Assembly (NCBI GenBank): GCA_016702415.1
Contig: JADJEA010000001.1
Coordinates: 1,469,001-1,533,000 of the forward strand
Direction of reading: 5' to 3'
Origin: Nostocoides sp.
GTDB taxonomy: Bacteria; Actinomycetota; Actinomycetes; Actinomycetales; Dermatophilaceae
DNA: 64,000 nt
Shown here: positions 53,274-62,294 of the stretch, in pieces
Layout: every line of letters starts with the position of its first letter
Position numbering within the stretch: position 1 is the first letter of the stretch
Position numbers and translations under genes: made by a program
The notes under the pieces: model-generated
Database searches by the model: none
What the model saw: the letters and a program-made list of their open reading frames with translations, nothing else
Told to the model about the DNA's origin: nothing

Positions 53274-55543
53274 ATGCCGACCCTCGCCGCCGCCCTCCAC
53301 GCCGCCGTCGCGGCCCTCGGGGGTGCCGAACGGGCCGGCCAGACCCGGATGGCGCAGGCGGTCGAGTCGGCCGTCGATTCGGGCGAGCACCTTCTGGTCC
53401 AAGCGGGGACGGGCACCGGGAAGTCGTTGGCCTATCTCGTCCCGGCCCTGCTCCACGCGAGCTCGACCGGTGCCCCCGTCGTCGTGGCCACCGCCACGCT
53501 GGCGCTCCAGGGTCAGATCATCGACCGTGACCTGCCCCGGCTGGCCGAGGCGCTCACCCCCCTCCTGGGTCGGCGGCCCCGCTACGCCCTCGTCAAGGGC
53601 CGGCGCAACTATGTGTGCAAGCACAAACTGGCCGGCGGGTTCCCGCCCGAGGACGATGCCGGGCTCTTTGAGCTTGCCGACGTCTCGGCGACCGCGTCCC
53701 GGTTGGGGGCCGACGTGGTCCGGCTGCGGACGTGGGCCGCCGACACCAACTCGGGCGATAGGGACGAACTCGTTCCCGGTGTGTCCGAGCGCGCCTGGCG
53801 TCAGGTCAGTGTCTCCGCCGAGGAGTGTCTCGGCAACCGGTGCCCCATGTCGGGAGAGTGCTTCGTCGAGCGGGCGCGGGAGATCGCCAAGGATGTGGAT
53901 GTTGTCGTCACCAACCACGCGTTCATGGCGATCGACGCGTTCGAGGGCCGGTTCATGTTGCCCGAGCACGATGTGCTCATCATCGACGAGGCCCACGAAC
54001 TCGTGGACCGGATCACCTCGACGATCACCGACGAGCTCACACCCGGAATGGTCCGAGCGGCGGCCCGCAAGGCCGGGAAAGGCGAGGAAGCCGACCGCCT
54101 CGACGACTGCGCGGTGGCGCTGGAGGCGGCACTGGAGCGGTTGCCGGAGAGCCGGATCGACGGCATACCGGAGCAACTCGCGCTCGCCCTCGCGACGGTG
54201 AGGGACGCGGCGCGGGCCCTCCAGACTCAGCTGAAGCCGGCATCCGGGGAGGCGCCGGACGGGGCGCGGCAGGTGGCGTTGGCGGCGGTCGACGAGGTCT
54301 TCGAGACCGGCGAGCGGATGCTGGCCGAGCGCGACCTCGACGTCCTGTGGAATCGCCTCGACCCGCGACGAGGACCCGTGCTCCATGTCGCGCCGATGAG
54401 CGTGGCCACCCTGGTGCGGGACCGGGTCTTCAGTAATCGGACGGTGATCCTCACCTCGGCCACCCTCGCCCTGGGAGGCAGCTTCGACGCCCTCGCCGGC
54501 ACGATCGGGCTGCGGGGGGAGGGGGCGCCACCCTATGCCGGCATCGACGTCGGCAGCCCGTTCGACTACCGCGGACAGGCCATTGCGTATGTCGCGGCCC
54601 AACTCCCGCCGCCCGGGCGCAGTGGGCTGTCCGATGCGGCGCTGGACGAGATCGAGACGCTGATCCGCGCCGCGGGGGGTCGCACCCTCGGGCTGTTCAG
54701 CTCGATGCGCGCCGCCCGGGAAGCTGCGGAAGCGATGCGGGATCGGTTGGGGGAGAGCGGTTTCGAGATCCTGTGCCAGGGTGACGACCAGGTGCCCACT
54801 CTCGTTCGCGCCTTCGCCCGGGAGCCGACCACCTGCCTCTTCGGGACCCTCACGCTCTGGCAAGGGGTGGATGTCCCGGGCGCGAGTTGCCAACTCGTGC
54901 TCATCGACCGGATCCCCTTCCCGCGCCCCGACGACCCGCTGGCCAGCGCGCGCACCGAGGCCATCGGCCGGATGGGAGGCAACGGATTCATGGCCGTGTC
55001 GGCGACCCACGCCGCCCTACGGCTGGCCCAAGGGGCGGGACGGTTGATCAGGGGCGTCGAGGATCGGGGGGTCGTCGCCTTCCTCGACTCGCGCATGGTG
55101 AGCGCGCGGTATGCCGGGTTTCTCCAGCGCTCGCTCCCACCGTTCTGGCCGACGACCGACCGGGCGCTGGTGCTCCAGGCCCTGCAGCGACTCGACCAGA
55201 CCGCCCCGCCGCCCGTGCCGGTCGCCGAACCCGGTCGCCGCACCCCGGGGGGTGGCCCCGAGCCGGTCGTGCCGCCGCCTCGGCGACCGAGGTCGTCGAT
55301 CAGGACGGTGCCGCGCACGCCAAGCCTGTCGCAAGTGACCCTCCGGTCGCCCCCTCGGCCCGGACCGCCGTCACCCAAGGGCATCCGTGGACCGAGCAGG
55401 ACGACGAGGAACTCCGGGATGGGGTCGACATGGGGTTGACCATCGACGAACTCGCCGAATCCCTCGAACTGCCCGACGACATCATCCGCGCCCGCCTCGC
55501 CGGCCTGGGTCTGACCGCCGAGGGTGCACCCCAACTCACGTGA
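53274..55543 (+). CDS. dinG: DinG-family ATP-dependent helicase, frameshifted near the C-terminus
   Basis: XPD-like 5'-3' DNA helicase. From ATG 53274: Walker A GTGTGKS (about 44-50), an Fe-S cluster set with Cys in NYVCKHK and EECLGNRCPMSGECF, DEAH in LIIDEAHELVD, and C-terminal TLTLWQGVDVPG and QGAGRLIRG. The main frame becomes Pro/Arg nonsense after about residue 665 and ends at 55439. The alternative frame gives ATEVVDQDGAAHAKP and a plausible helical tail (HPWTEQDDEELRDGVDMGLT, then LAESLELPDDIIRARLAGLG) to 55543. One missing base around 55247-55290 (G6 run at 55247) accounts for it. All catalytic motifs precede the break. The start codon lies inside a GTATGCCG motif. Confidence 0.88.
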
Positions 55544-55544
55544 C

Positions 55545-55703
55545 ACCGAGGTCGTCGTCGAGGTGCGCGACGCGGTCGCCCTGCGACATGGGGTGGTGGG
55601 GAACGGCATACGACCGACCGAGGATCGCCAGCAGCGGGCGTGGGGACTCACCGACGTCCGGGTCACCGACCCGGACGGCTGGAGATCAACCAGCAGGCGC
55701 TGA
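55545..55703 (+). pseudogene. Remnant of a VOC/glyoxalase-type gene
   Basis: The frame reads TEVVVEVRDAVALRHGVVGN, then RAWGLTDVRVTDPDGW and stops at 55703. The second part is the C-terminal signature of VOC (bleomycin-resistance-like) proteins (RPWG-x-x-DFRVTDPDG). The N-terminal half of the domain is missing: the frame is closed upstream by dinG. So this looks like a decayed second-half fragment rather than a functional gene. It fills the spacer between dinG and the aldo/keto reductase. Confidence 0.5.
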
Positions 55704-55726
55704 GCACAGGTCAGGCCAGCCTGCGG

Positions 55727-56725
55727 TCAGCGGTCGAGGAAGCTCATGTGCTCGGGGTTGTAGCGCTCGCCGTGAACGCCGACCTGCTCGGCGAGGGTGT
55801 TGAGGGTGGCCCGCTCCTCGGGGGAGAGGGCAACGTGAACGGCGGCGAGATTCTCACGGATCCGCTCCACGCGCCGGGTGCCCGGAATCGGGACGATCCA
55901 GGGTTGCTGCGCGAGCAGCCACGCGAGGGCGATCTGTCCGGGGGTGCATTCCTTGGCGGCGGCGAGGGCGCGGACCTGGTCGAGGAGGGCCTGGTTGGCG
56001 GCCCGGTTCTCGGCGTCGAAGCGAGGGACGCGGGCGCGGATGTCGCCAGCGGTGAAGGTGGTCGAGGAGTCGACCGTCCCGGTGAGGAAGCCCTTGCCCA
56101 GCGGACTGAAGGGCACGAATCCGATGCCGAGTTCGGCGAGGGTGGGGATGATGTCGGCCTCGGGGTCGCGGGTCCACAGCGAGTACTCGCTCTGCAGCGC
56201 GGTCACGGGGGTGACCGTGTGGGCCTTGCGGATCGTCGTGGCGCTGGCCTCGGAGAGCCCGAAGTGGCGCACCAGTCCCGCCGCGATCAGCTCGCCGACC
56301 GCGCCGGCCACCTCCTCGATCGGGACCTCGGGGTCGACCCGGTGCTGGTAGAAGAGATCGATCGTCTCGACCCGTAGCCGCCGCAGCGATGCCTCGGCGA
56401 CGCGCCGGATCTGCTCAGGACGACTGTCCAAGCCCACAATCCGGCCGTCTCGGATGTCCCACCCGAACTTCGTCGCGATGACCACCTGGTCACGCACGGG
56501 TTCGAGCGCCTCGCCGACCAGTTCCTCATTGACATATGGCCCGTAGACCTCGGCCGTGTCGAAGAAGGTGACCCCCTCATCGACCGCCGACCGGAGGACA
56601 GCGATCATGTCCTCCCGGCTACCCGGATTCGGCCCGTAGCTTTGGGACATCCCCATGCAGCCCAGCCCGATGGCCGACACCGTGAGGCCCTGGCCAAGCG
56701 TGCGCGTCGTCGGAGTCCCTGTCAT
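55727..56725 (-). CDS. Aldo/keto reductase
   Basis: 332 aa NADPH-dependent oxidoreductase. N-terminal LTVSAIGLGCMGMSQSYG, catalytic Asp-Tyr in FFDTAEVYGPY, Lys in VIATKFGWD, and His in DLFYQHRVDP complete the tetrad. The C-terminal IPGTRRVERIRENLAA binds the cofactor phosphate. It belongs to the YakC/AKR13-type group. No operon partner. The next 286 bases contain a short tandem repeat (ATGAGGGGGGCGGGC twice, 56979-57010) just before holA and nothing else I can identify. Confidence 0.92.
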   Translation of the reverse strand: MTGTPTTRTLGQGLTVSAIGLGCMGMSQSYGPNPGSREDMIAVLRSAVDEGVTFFDTAEVYGPYVNEELVGEALEPVRDQVVIATKFGWDIRDGRIVGLDSRPEQIRRVAEASLRRLRVETIDLFYQHRVDPEVPIEEVAGAVGELIAAGLVRHFGLSEASATTIRKAHTVTPVTALQSEYSLWTRDPEADIIPTLAELGIGFVPFSPLGKGFLTGTVDSSTTFTAGDIRARVPRFDAENRAANQALLDQVRALAAAKECTPGQIALAWLLAQQPWIVPIPGTRRVERIRENLAAVHVALSPEERATLNTLAEQVGVHGERYNPEHMSFLDR

Positions 56726-57011
56726 CGGATCGGCCTCGCGTCCTCGTCGGTTCTGGATCGGTCACCGGACACCGTCTCACGGCTGGGCCCTAAGGCTGTC
56801 CGTCGCGCCTGGACAGCGGCGCGCCTGGCGGGTGAACCCCCGACTACACCAATGGCGCGCCGCAGCGACCTGCCACGCTCACCTTGGCCGCGTCGGCGAC
56901 CGTTGGTGTAGCTCGCTGTCACGGGTGGCGAAGCGGTGTCGGTCGCCCGTGGCAGGCTGAGCGCATGATGGTGGCACATGAGGGGGGCGGGCGCATGAGG
57001 GGGGCGGGCAG

Positions 57012-57977
57012 ATGACGGTGGCGGGCGGCATACCGCCGCTGGTTCTCATCCAGGGGCCGGAGGCGTTGCTCGCCGAGCGCGCCCTGGCGCAGGTGCTCGC
57101 CGACATACGGCTCCACCAACCCGACATCGAGGTCATCCGGCGCGGCGTCGGCCAGTTGCCGCCGGGAGAACTCACCGCGCAGGCGAGCCCGAGCCTCTTC
57201 GGGGATGCCAAGCTCCTCGTGGTCGAGGAGGCGGACGAGGCCGGCGAGGAGTTGCAGGCCGAACTTCTCACCGTCATCGCCACGGCCGACGAGGACCTCC
57301 GCCTGGTCGTCGTCCATCGCGGCGGCAACCGTGGCAAGCGTGTCCTCGACGCGCTCAAAGCCGGTCGAGCCCGCGTCATGGAGGCGCAAGCGATCAAATC
57401 CGATCGCGACAAGCACGATTTCACGACAAACGAGTTTCGGAGGGCGGGGCGCACGATCCAGCCGGAAGCCGTGCGCGCGCTCGTCGAGGCGGTCGGGAGC
57501 GACCTCGCCGAGTTGGCTGCGGCCTGCCGCCAGCTCATCGACGACACGACGGGGCCCATCGAGCAGCAGGCGGTCGCGACCTACCACGGCGGCAAGGTCG
57601 AGGCGACCGGGTTCCGGGTCGCCGACGCCGCCATCGCCGGGGATGCCGGGGAGGCGCTGCGGCTGCTGCGGCACGCCATCGGCACCGGTCTCGACCCGGT
57701 GCCCATCGTCGCGGTCCTGGCCAGCCAGCTGCGACAACTGGTCAAGGTGGGCGCGGCCGGCCGCGGCCGGTCCGCGGACATCGCCCGCGAGCTGGGGCTC
57801 GCCCCGTGGCAGGTCGACCGGGCTCGGCGGGCCCTTTCCGGGTGGGACGGCGCCGCCCTCGGCCGGTGCATCCAGGCCGTCGCCGCGGCCGATTTCGACG
57901 TCAAGGGCGGCGGTCGCGATCCCGTGTATGCCGTCGAGCGCGCCATCCTCACCATCGCCGCCGCCCGCGCCGGGTGA
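57012..57977 (+). CDS. holA: DNA polymerase III delta subunit
   Basis: Clamp-loader subunit that opens the beta clamp. 321 aa. LVLIQGPEALLAERALAQVL at the N-terminus, ASPSLFGDAKLLVVEEAD, the central domain with SDRDKHDFTTNEFRRAG, and the C-terminal collar IVAVLASQLRQLVKVGAAG and DVKGGGRDPVYAVERAIL. Start ATG 57012 is chosen; it has only a weak purine-rich site. Precedes rpsT, as widely conserved in actinobacteria. Confidence 0.93.
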   Translation: MTVAGGIPPLVLIQGPEALLAERALAQVLADIRLHQPDIEVIRRGVGQLPPGELTAQASPSLFGDAKLLVVEEADEAGEELQAELLTVIATADEDLRLVVVHRGGNRGKRVLDALKAGRARVMEAQAIKSDRDKHDFTTNEFRRAGRTIQPEAVRALVEAVGSDLAELAAACRQLIDDTTGPIEQQAVATYHGGKVEATGFRVADAAIAGDAGEALRLLRHAIGTGLDPVPIVAVLASQLRQLVKVGAAGRGRSADIARELGLAPWQVDRARRALSGWDGAALGRCIQAVAAADFDVKGGGRDPVYAVERAILTIAAARAG

Positions 57978-58200
57978 CTCACGCGGCTGGCCCCGCAAGC
58001 CGGGGCAACCGCAGCCCCGGGGCGCGCTCGGATTGGGTCGGAGCCGGAGTGCGCTGTTAGACTCGCCGCTCGCGTGCGCGCCTGGTCGTGTGCGCATCGC
58101 AGCACCACCCAGGGCTCCTCACGCAAGGCATCCCCACGCCCGTCCCGAGGTAGCCCTGCCGCCCTCACGGCAGACCGACCAACCGAAGAAAGAACACCCT

Positions 58201-58461
58201 GTGGCGAATATCAAGTCCCAGATCAAGCGGATCAAGACCAACCGCACCCGCACCGAGCGCAACAAGGCCGTCAAGAGCGAGCTGCGGACGTTCATCCGCA
58301 AGTTCCGCGACGCAGCGGCCAGTGGCGACGCGGCGGCGACGGCGTCGGCCCTGCAGACGGCCTCGCGCAAGCTCGACAAGGCTGTGAGCAAGGGCGTGAT
58401 CCACGCCAACCAGGCTGCCAACAAGAAGTCGGCGATGGCCAAGAAGGCTGCCGCCCTCTGA
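58201..58461 (+). CDS. rpsT: 30S ribosomal protein S20
   Basis: 86 aa, start GTG 58201. ANIKSQIKRIKTNRTRTERN and the Lys/Ala-rich helices ending MAKKAAAL are typical of S20, which binds 16S rRNA. AAGAAAGAAC precedes the GTG. A 223-base leader separates it from holA; TTAGACT near 58059 is a possible -10 element. Strong codon preference and a strong terminator fit high expression. Confidence 0.97.
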   Translation: MANIKSQIKRIKTNRTRTERNKAVKSELRTFIRKFRDAAASGDAAATASALQTASRKLDKAVSKGVIHANQAANKKSAMAKKAAAL

Positions 58462-58473
58462 CCTCGGTCGCCT

Positions 58474-58514
58474 GACGACGACGCCCCGGCCCTCTCGGCC
58501 GGGGCGTCGTCGTC
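58474..58514 (+). terminator. rpsT terminator
   Basis: A perfect 18-base-pair stem: arms 58474-58491 and 58497-58514, loop CTCTC, arm beginning GACGACGACGCCCC. It starts 12 bases after the rpsT stop and is followed by TCTCT. Confidence 0.93.
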
Positions 58515-58587
58515 TCTGCAGGGGATGGCACGCCAGCATGGCGTGGGAGTTCGAGGTGCCGCGTCCGGCTGATCGTCTCAGGCGACG

Positions 58588-59262
58588 TCAGTGGGCGCGG
58601 CCGTGATAGCCGACCAGCGCGGCGACGACCGCTTTGAAGTGAGCGCGGTCGAGCACCGCGCCCTCCCGTCTGATGGCCTGCGGGTCCAGGCGGATGATCC
58701 GGTGGATGGCCACCTCGGAGGGCCGGCGCCGGACGTCCCACGGCCCCGCGCCGACGTCGACCCACGCCCGACCGGCCTGACGCTCCTGCTCGGCGTCCCG
58801 GTCGTGGTCCTTGCTCGTCATCGGGCAGGCGAGCAGCCAGCGGCCCTCGCGCGCGATGAGTAACACCGGTCGGTCCTTGCCCTGGGTCGGGTCCTCCTGG
58901 AAGGGCACCCTGGTCCACACGATCTCGCCGGGGTCCGGCCGTCCGTCGGGCTTGGGGGCGTAGTACAGGTGAGGCAACCGTCCCGTCCAGTCCCCGCCGT
59001 ATGCCGCGGGCCCACCCCCCGCGGCCACGTCCCGCCCCCGCGCCTGGTCACTGCGCGCCTGGTCCTCCCGCTGCTGGTGGCCCCGCTGGGGTCGTCCATT
59101 CTTGGACTGGTCGCCACAGGCGTGGTCGACCGGGTTTTGGTCCGCGGATCGGTCAGGCTCCCCCAGCGGTTGAGGCCCCCCGAGCGGATCGGAGGGGCCG
59201 CGGCCGAGGGTGGGAAACGGCATACGACGAAGGACCCGGCGGACGCTGTCGGTGAGGATCAT
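58588..59262 (-). CDS. PemK/MazF-family toxin-like protein with a long N-terminal extension
   Basis: 224 aa. Residues 1-110 are polar and low-complexity (Arg/Gln/Asp-rich). The PemK/MazF fold begins at PGEIVWTRVPFQEDPTQGKD (111-130) and continues RPVLLIAREGRWLLACPMTS to HRIIRLDPQAIRREGAVLDR. MazF-type members cut RNA; here the family's strand 1 and the R-P-(V/L)-L-(V/L)-I motif are intact. No antitoxin gene is adjacent. The start ATG overlaps the stop of the upstream M48 protease gene by four bases, so translation is coupled. It may be a housekeeping PemK-like protein rather than a toxin-antitoxin module. Confidence 0.75.
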   Translation of the reverse strand: MILTDSVRRVLRRMPFPTLGRGPSDPLGGPQPLGEPDRSADQNPVDHACGDQSKNGRPQRGHQQREDQARSDQARGRDVAAGGGPAAYGGDWTGRLPHLYYAPKPDGRPDPGEIVWTRVPFQEDPTQGKDRPVLLIAREGRWLLACPMTSKDHDRDAEQERQAGRAWVDVGAGPWDVRRRPSEVAIHRIIRLDPQAIRREGAVLDRAHFKAVVAALVGYHGRAH

Positions 59263-60191
59263 CGCGGCGGCCCGGGGGTGAGGTGGGGGTAGTCCGGTGG
59301 AGGAGCGAGCGACGTCGGCCCTTGGGGCCGCCACAACAGCCGGCCCGGGGCGCTGCGGTCGCGCAACGCATGCGCGCGCCAGGCCAGGACGGGGTGGGAG
59401 GCGGCCGCGTTGACCGTCCAGACGAAGAAGCCCTTCTCCTGCTCGGCGCGATCGGCGATGGCGTTGATGTCGATGCTCGCGTTGAGGTACTTCCCGGCCG
59501 CCAGCGTCGCCATCGCCGAGGCGCTGCCGTGCGGACAATGCGCGTAGCCGAAGTTGTCGGCCGTGTACTCCTGGCTGCGGCTGAGGGCTGGGCCGATCAA
59601 CGGAATCCAGTTCGAGGCGAAGATCCCCAGCCACCGCCAGTAGGACGCGTGGCCGGCGGCGATGTGGCCGACCTCGTGGGCGATGACGAACCGCAGGGCG
59701 TCGGGGTTGCGCAGTCGTCCCCCGACCTCGAAGAGATCGCTGTAGACGAAGATGAACCGGCGGAAACCGTGTCCAGAGGCCGCCGCATTGATCATCCCGT
59801 TGCCGAGGACGACGTACGCGTCCGGCACCCGGGACAGCCCGAACTCCCGCGCCGCCTCCGCGACCATCGCGTAGGCCTCGGGATATTGCGTCGGGGTGAT
59901 CTTGACCCCATTGACTCGCAGCTTGGCGAGGAGCTGTCCCCGTAGGAACCACAGGAGGACCGGCGCGAGGACGAGGATCGTGGCATAGGTATTGGGGGTG
60001 CGCTGCTGGATCACCGCGTCGATGAAGGCGTTGACGCCGACGGCGAGGATGACCGCCGAGGCGAGGATCGCGACGACGAGAGTGAAGAGTTCCAGCGGAT
60101 GCCGCAATGCGCCGCGGATCTGGCGGCGGCGGGCGAGGGTCTCGCGGGCGGCGTCGACGGCGACATACCCCGGGGGTGGCTGAACGGTCAT
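59259..60191 (-). CDS. M48-family membrane zinc metalloprotease (HtpX-like)
   Basis: 310 aa. Two membrane segments (about 35-55 and 70-85), then a cytoplasm- or membrane-facing protease domain with the zinc motif HEVGH (172-176), third ligand Glu in SQEYTAD (208), and RNPDALRFVIAHEV. Similar to HtpX-like proteases that remove damaged membrane proteins, though the segment LGNGMINAAASGHGFRRFIF and the tail DRSAPGRLLWRPQGP are of a separate actinobacterial branch. First gene of a two-gene unit with the PemK-like gene. Confidence 0.9.
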   Translation of the reverse strand: MTVQPPPGYVAVDAARETLARRRQIRGALRHPLELFTLVVAILASAVILAVGVNAFIDAVIQQRTPNTYATILVLAPVLLWFLRGQLLAKLRVNGVKITPTQYPEAYAMVAEAAREFGLSRVPDAYVVLGNGMINAAASGHGFRRFIFVYSDLFEVGGRLRNPDALRFVIAHEVGHIAAGHASYWRWLGIFASNWIPLIGPALSRSQEYTADNFGYAHCPHGSASAMATLAAGKYLNASIDINAIADRAEQEKGFFVWTVNAAASHPVLAWRAHALRDRSAPGRLLWRPQGPTSLAPPPDYPHLTPGPPR

Positions 60192-60320
60192 TGGTGGACG
60201 GCTCGCTCCTCCTCGGCGACGGGCGACATCGTGAGCCTACGTGACATCGGCCCCGGACACCCTCGCCGTCGTGGGAGACTGGGGGCCCGCCCGATCGATC
60301 CAGGAAGATCAGTCACGCTC

Positions 60321-62168
60321 GTGTCCCCCCGCGCCCGCACCGTGCTCCAGCCGCACGCGACGCCGCCGGAGGCGATCCGCAATTTCTGCATCATCGCCCA
60401 CATCGACCACGGCAAGTCGACTCTCGCCGACCGCATGCTCCAGCTGACCGGCGTCGTTGACGAGCGGTCGATGCGCGCGCAGTATCTCGACCGCATGGAC
60501 ATCGAGCGCGAGCGCGGCATCACGATCAAGAGCCAGGCCGTGCGGATGCCCTGGGAGTCGGGCGGCACGGCATACGCGCTCAATATGATCGACACCCCCG
60601 GGCACGTCGACTTCACCTACGAGGTTTCGCGCAGCCTCGCCGCGTGCGAAGGCGCGGTCCTCCTCGTCGATGCCGCCCAAGGCATCGAGGCACAAACGCT
60701 GGCCAATCTCTATCTCGCGATGGAGAACGACCTGACGATCATCCCGGTCCTGAACAAAATCGACCTGCCCGCGGCGCAGCCGGAGAAGTATGCCGCGGAA
60801 CTCGCCGGCCTCATCGGCGTCGCCCCCGAGGATTGCCTCAAGGTCAGCGGCAAGACGGGTGAGGGTGTCGAAGCGCTCCTGGAGGAGATCGTCCGCCAGA
60901 TTCCCGCCCCCGTCGGGGACCCGGACGCGCCAGCGCGTGCGATGATCTTCGACTCGGTTTACGACACCTATCGTGGGGTCGTGACCTATGTCCGGGTCAT
61001 CGACGGCAATCTCAACCCGCGTGAGCGGATCGTCATGATGTCGACGCGGGCCCAGCACGAATTGCTCGAGATCGGGGTCATCTCGCCCGAGCCGGTACCC
61101 AGCCGGGGCTTGGGCGTCGGCGAGGTCGGCTATCTCATCACCGGGGTCAAGGACGTGCGTCAGTCCCGGGTCGGGGACACGGTCACCAACTCGTCCAAGC
61201 CCGCAACAACCGCGCTCGGCGGCTACCGCGACCCCAAGCCCATGGTCTTCTCCGGCCTCTATCCGATCGACGGGTCGGATTATCCCGATCTGCGTGAGGC
61301 CCTGGACAAACTCAAGCTCAACGACGCGGCGCTCGCCTACGAGCCGGAGACGTCGGCGGCGCTCGGGTTCGGGTTCCGGTGCGGCTTCCTCGGGCTGCTC
61401 CACCTCGAGATCGTGCGTGAACGCCTCGAGCGGGAGTTCGGCCTCGACCTCATTTCGACCCAGCCCAATGTCGTCTACCAGGTGACCCTGGAGGACGGCA
61501 CGGCGGTCACCGTGACCAATCCGAGCGAGTTCCCCGGCGGAAAGATCGCCGAGGTGCGCGAGCCCGTCGTCCGCGCAACCATCCTCACGCCGAGCGAGTT
61601 CATCGGCACGATCATGGAGTTGTGCCAGGGCAAGCGGGGGGCGCTGCGCGGGATGGACTACCTCTCCGAGGACCGCGTGGAGATGCGCTACACGCTGCCG
61701 CTGGCCGAGATCGTCTTCGACTTCTTCGACCAGTTGAAGTCCCGGACCCGGGGTTACGCCTCGCTCGACTACGAGCCGGACGGCGAGCAGGTCGCCGATC
61801 TCGTCAAGGTCGATATCCTCCTCCAGGGTGAGCAGGTCGACGCCTTCTCCTCGATCGTCCACAAGGACAAGGCCTACGGCTATGGCGTCATGATGGCCGG
61901 CAAGCTCCGCGAACTCATCCCGCGTCAGCAGTTCGAGGTCCCGATCCAGGCGGCGATCGGTGCGCGGATCATCGCCCGGGAGAACATCCGGGCCATTCGC
62001 AAGGACGTTCTCGCCAAGTGCTACGGCGGGGACATCACCCGCAAGCGCAAGCTCCTGGAGAAGCAGAAGGAGGGCAAGAAGCGGATGAAGATGGTGGGCC
62101 GGGTCGAAGTTCCCCAGGAAGCCTTCATCGCCGCCCTCTCCTCCGAGGAGCCGACGAAGAAGAAGTGA
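60321..62168 (+). CDS. lepA: Elongation factor 4 (LepA)
   Basis: Ribosome-binding translational GTPase (back-translocase, initiation role). 615 aa. G1 AHIDHGKS (about 27-34), G3 DTPGHVDF, G4 NKIDLP, followed by domains II, III, the LepA-specific CTD with NIRAIRKDVLAKCYGGDITR and a Lys-rich end. GTG 60321 is the best start: VSPRARTVLQPHATPPEAIRN is typical. Standard neighbour of rpsT; here the protease/PemK pair lies between them on the other strand. Confidence 0.97.
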   Translation: MSPRARTVLQPHATPPEAIRNFCIIAHIDHGKSTLADRMLQLTGVVDERSMRAQYLDRMDIERERGITIKSQAVRMPWESGGTAYALNMIDTPGHVDFTYEVSRSLAACEGAVLLVDAAQGIEAQTLANLYLAMENDLTIIPVLNKIDLPAAQPEKYAAELAGLIGVAPEDCLKVSGKTGEGVEALLEEIVRQIPAPVGDPDAPARAMIFDSVYDTYRGVVTYVRVIDGNLNPRERIVMMSTRAQHELLEIGVISPEPVPSRGLGVGEVGYLITGVKDVRQSRVGDTVTNSSKPATTALGGYRDPKPMVFSGLYPIDGSDYPDLREALDKLKLNDAALAYEPETSAALGFGFRCGFLGLLHLEIVRERLEREFGLDLISTQPNVVYQVTLEDGTAVTVTNPSEFPGGKIAEVREPVVRATILTPSEFIGTIMELCQGKRGALRGMDYLSEDRVEMRYTLPLAEIVFDFFDQLKSRTRGYASLDYEPDGEQVADLVKVDILLQGEQVDAFSSIVHKDKAYGYGVMMAGKLRELIPRQQFEVPIQAAIGARIIARENIRAIRKDVLAKCYGGDITRKRKLLEKQKEGKKRMKMVGRVEVPQEAFIAALSSEEPTKKK

Positions 62169-62294
62169 GGTCGGGCGGCGCGGTCACCGGTCGCCGGTTC
62201 CCGAGGAGCCCAGTCGTCGCTCGCACGTCGCCGGTCAGGCTGGGGACGCTCGCGTGGGCACGACACGGTCGCGCGGGCCGGCCTGGGGGATCCT

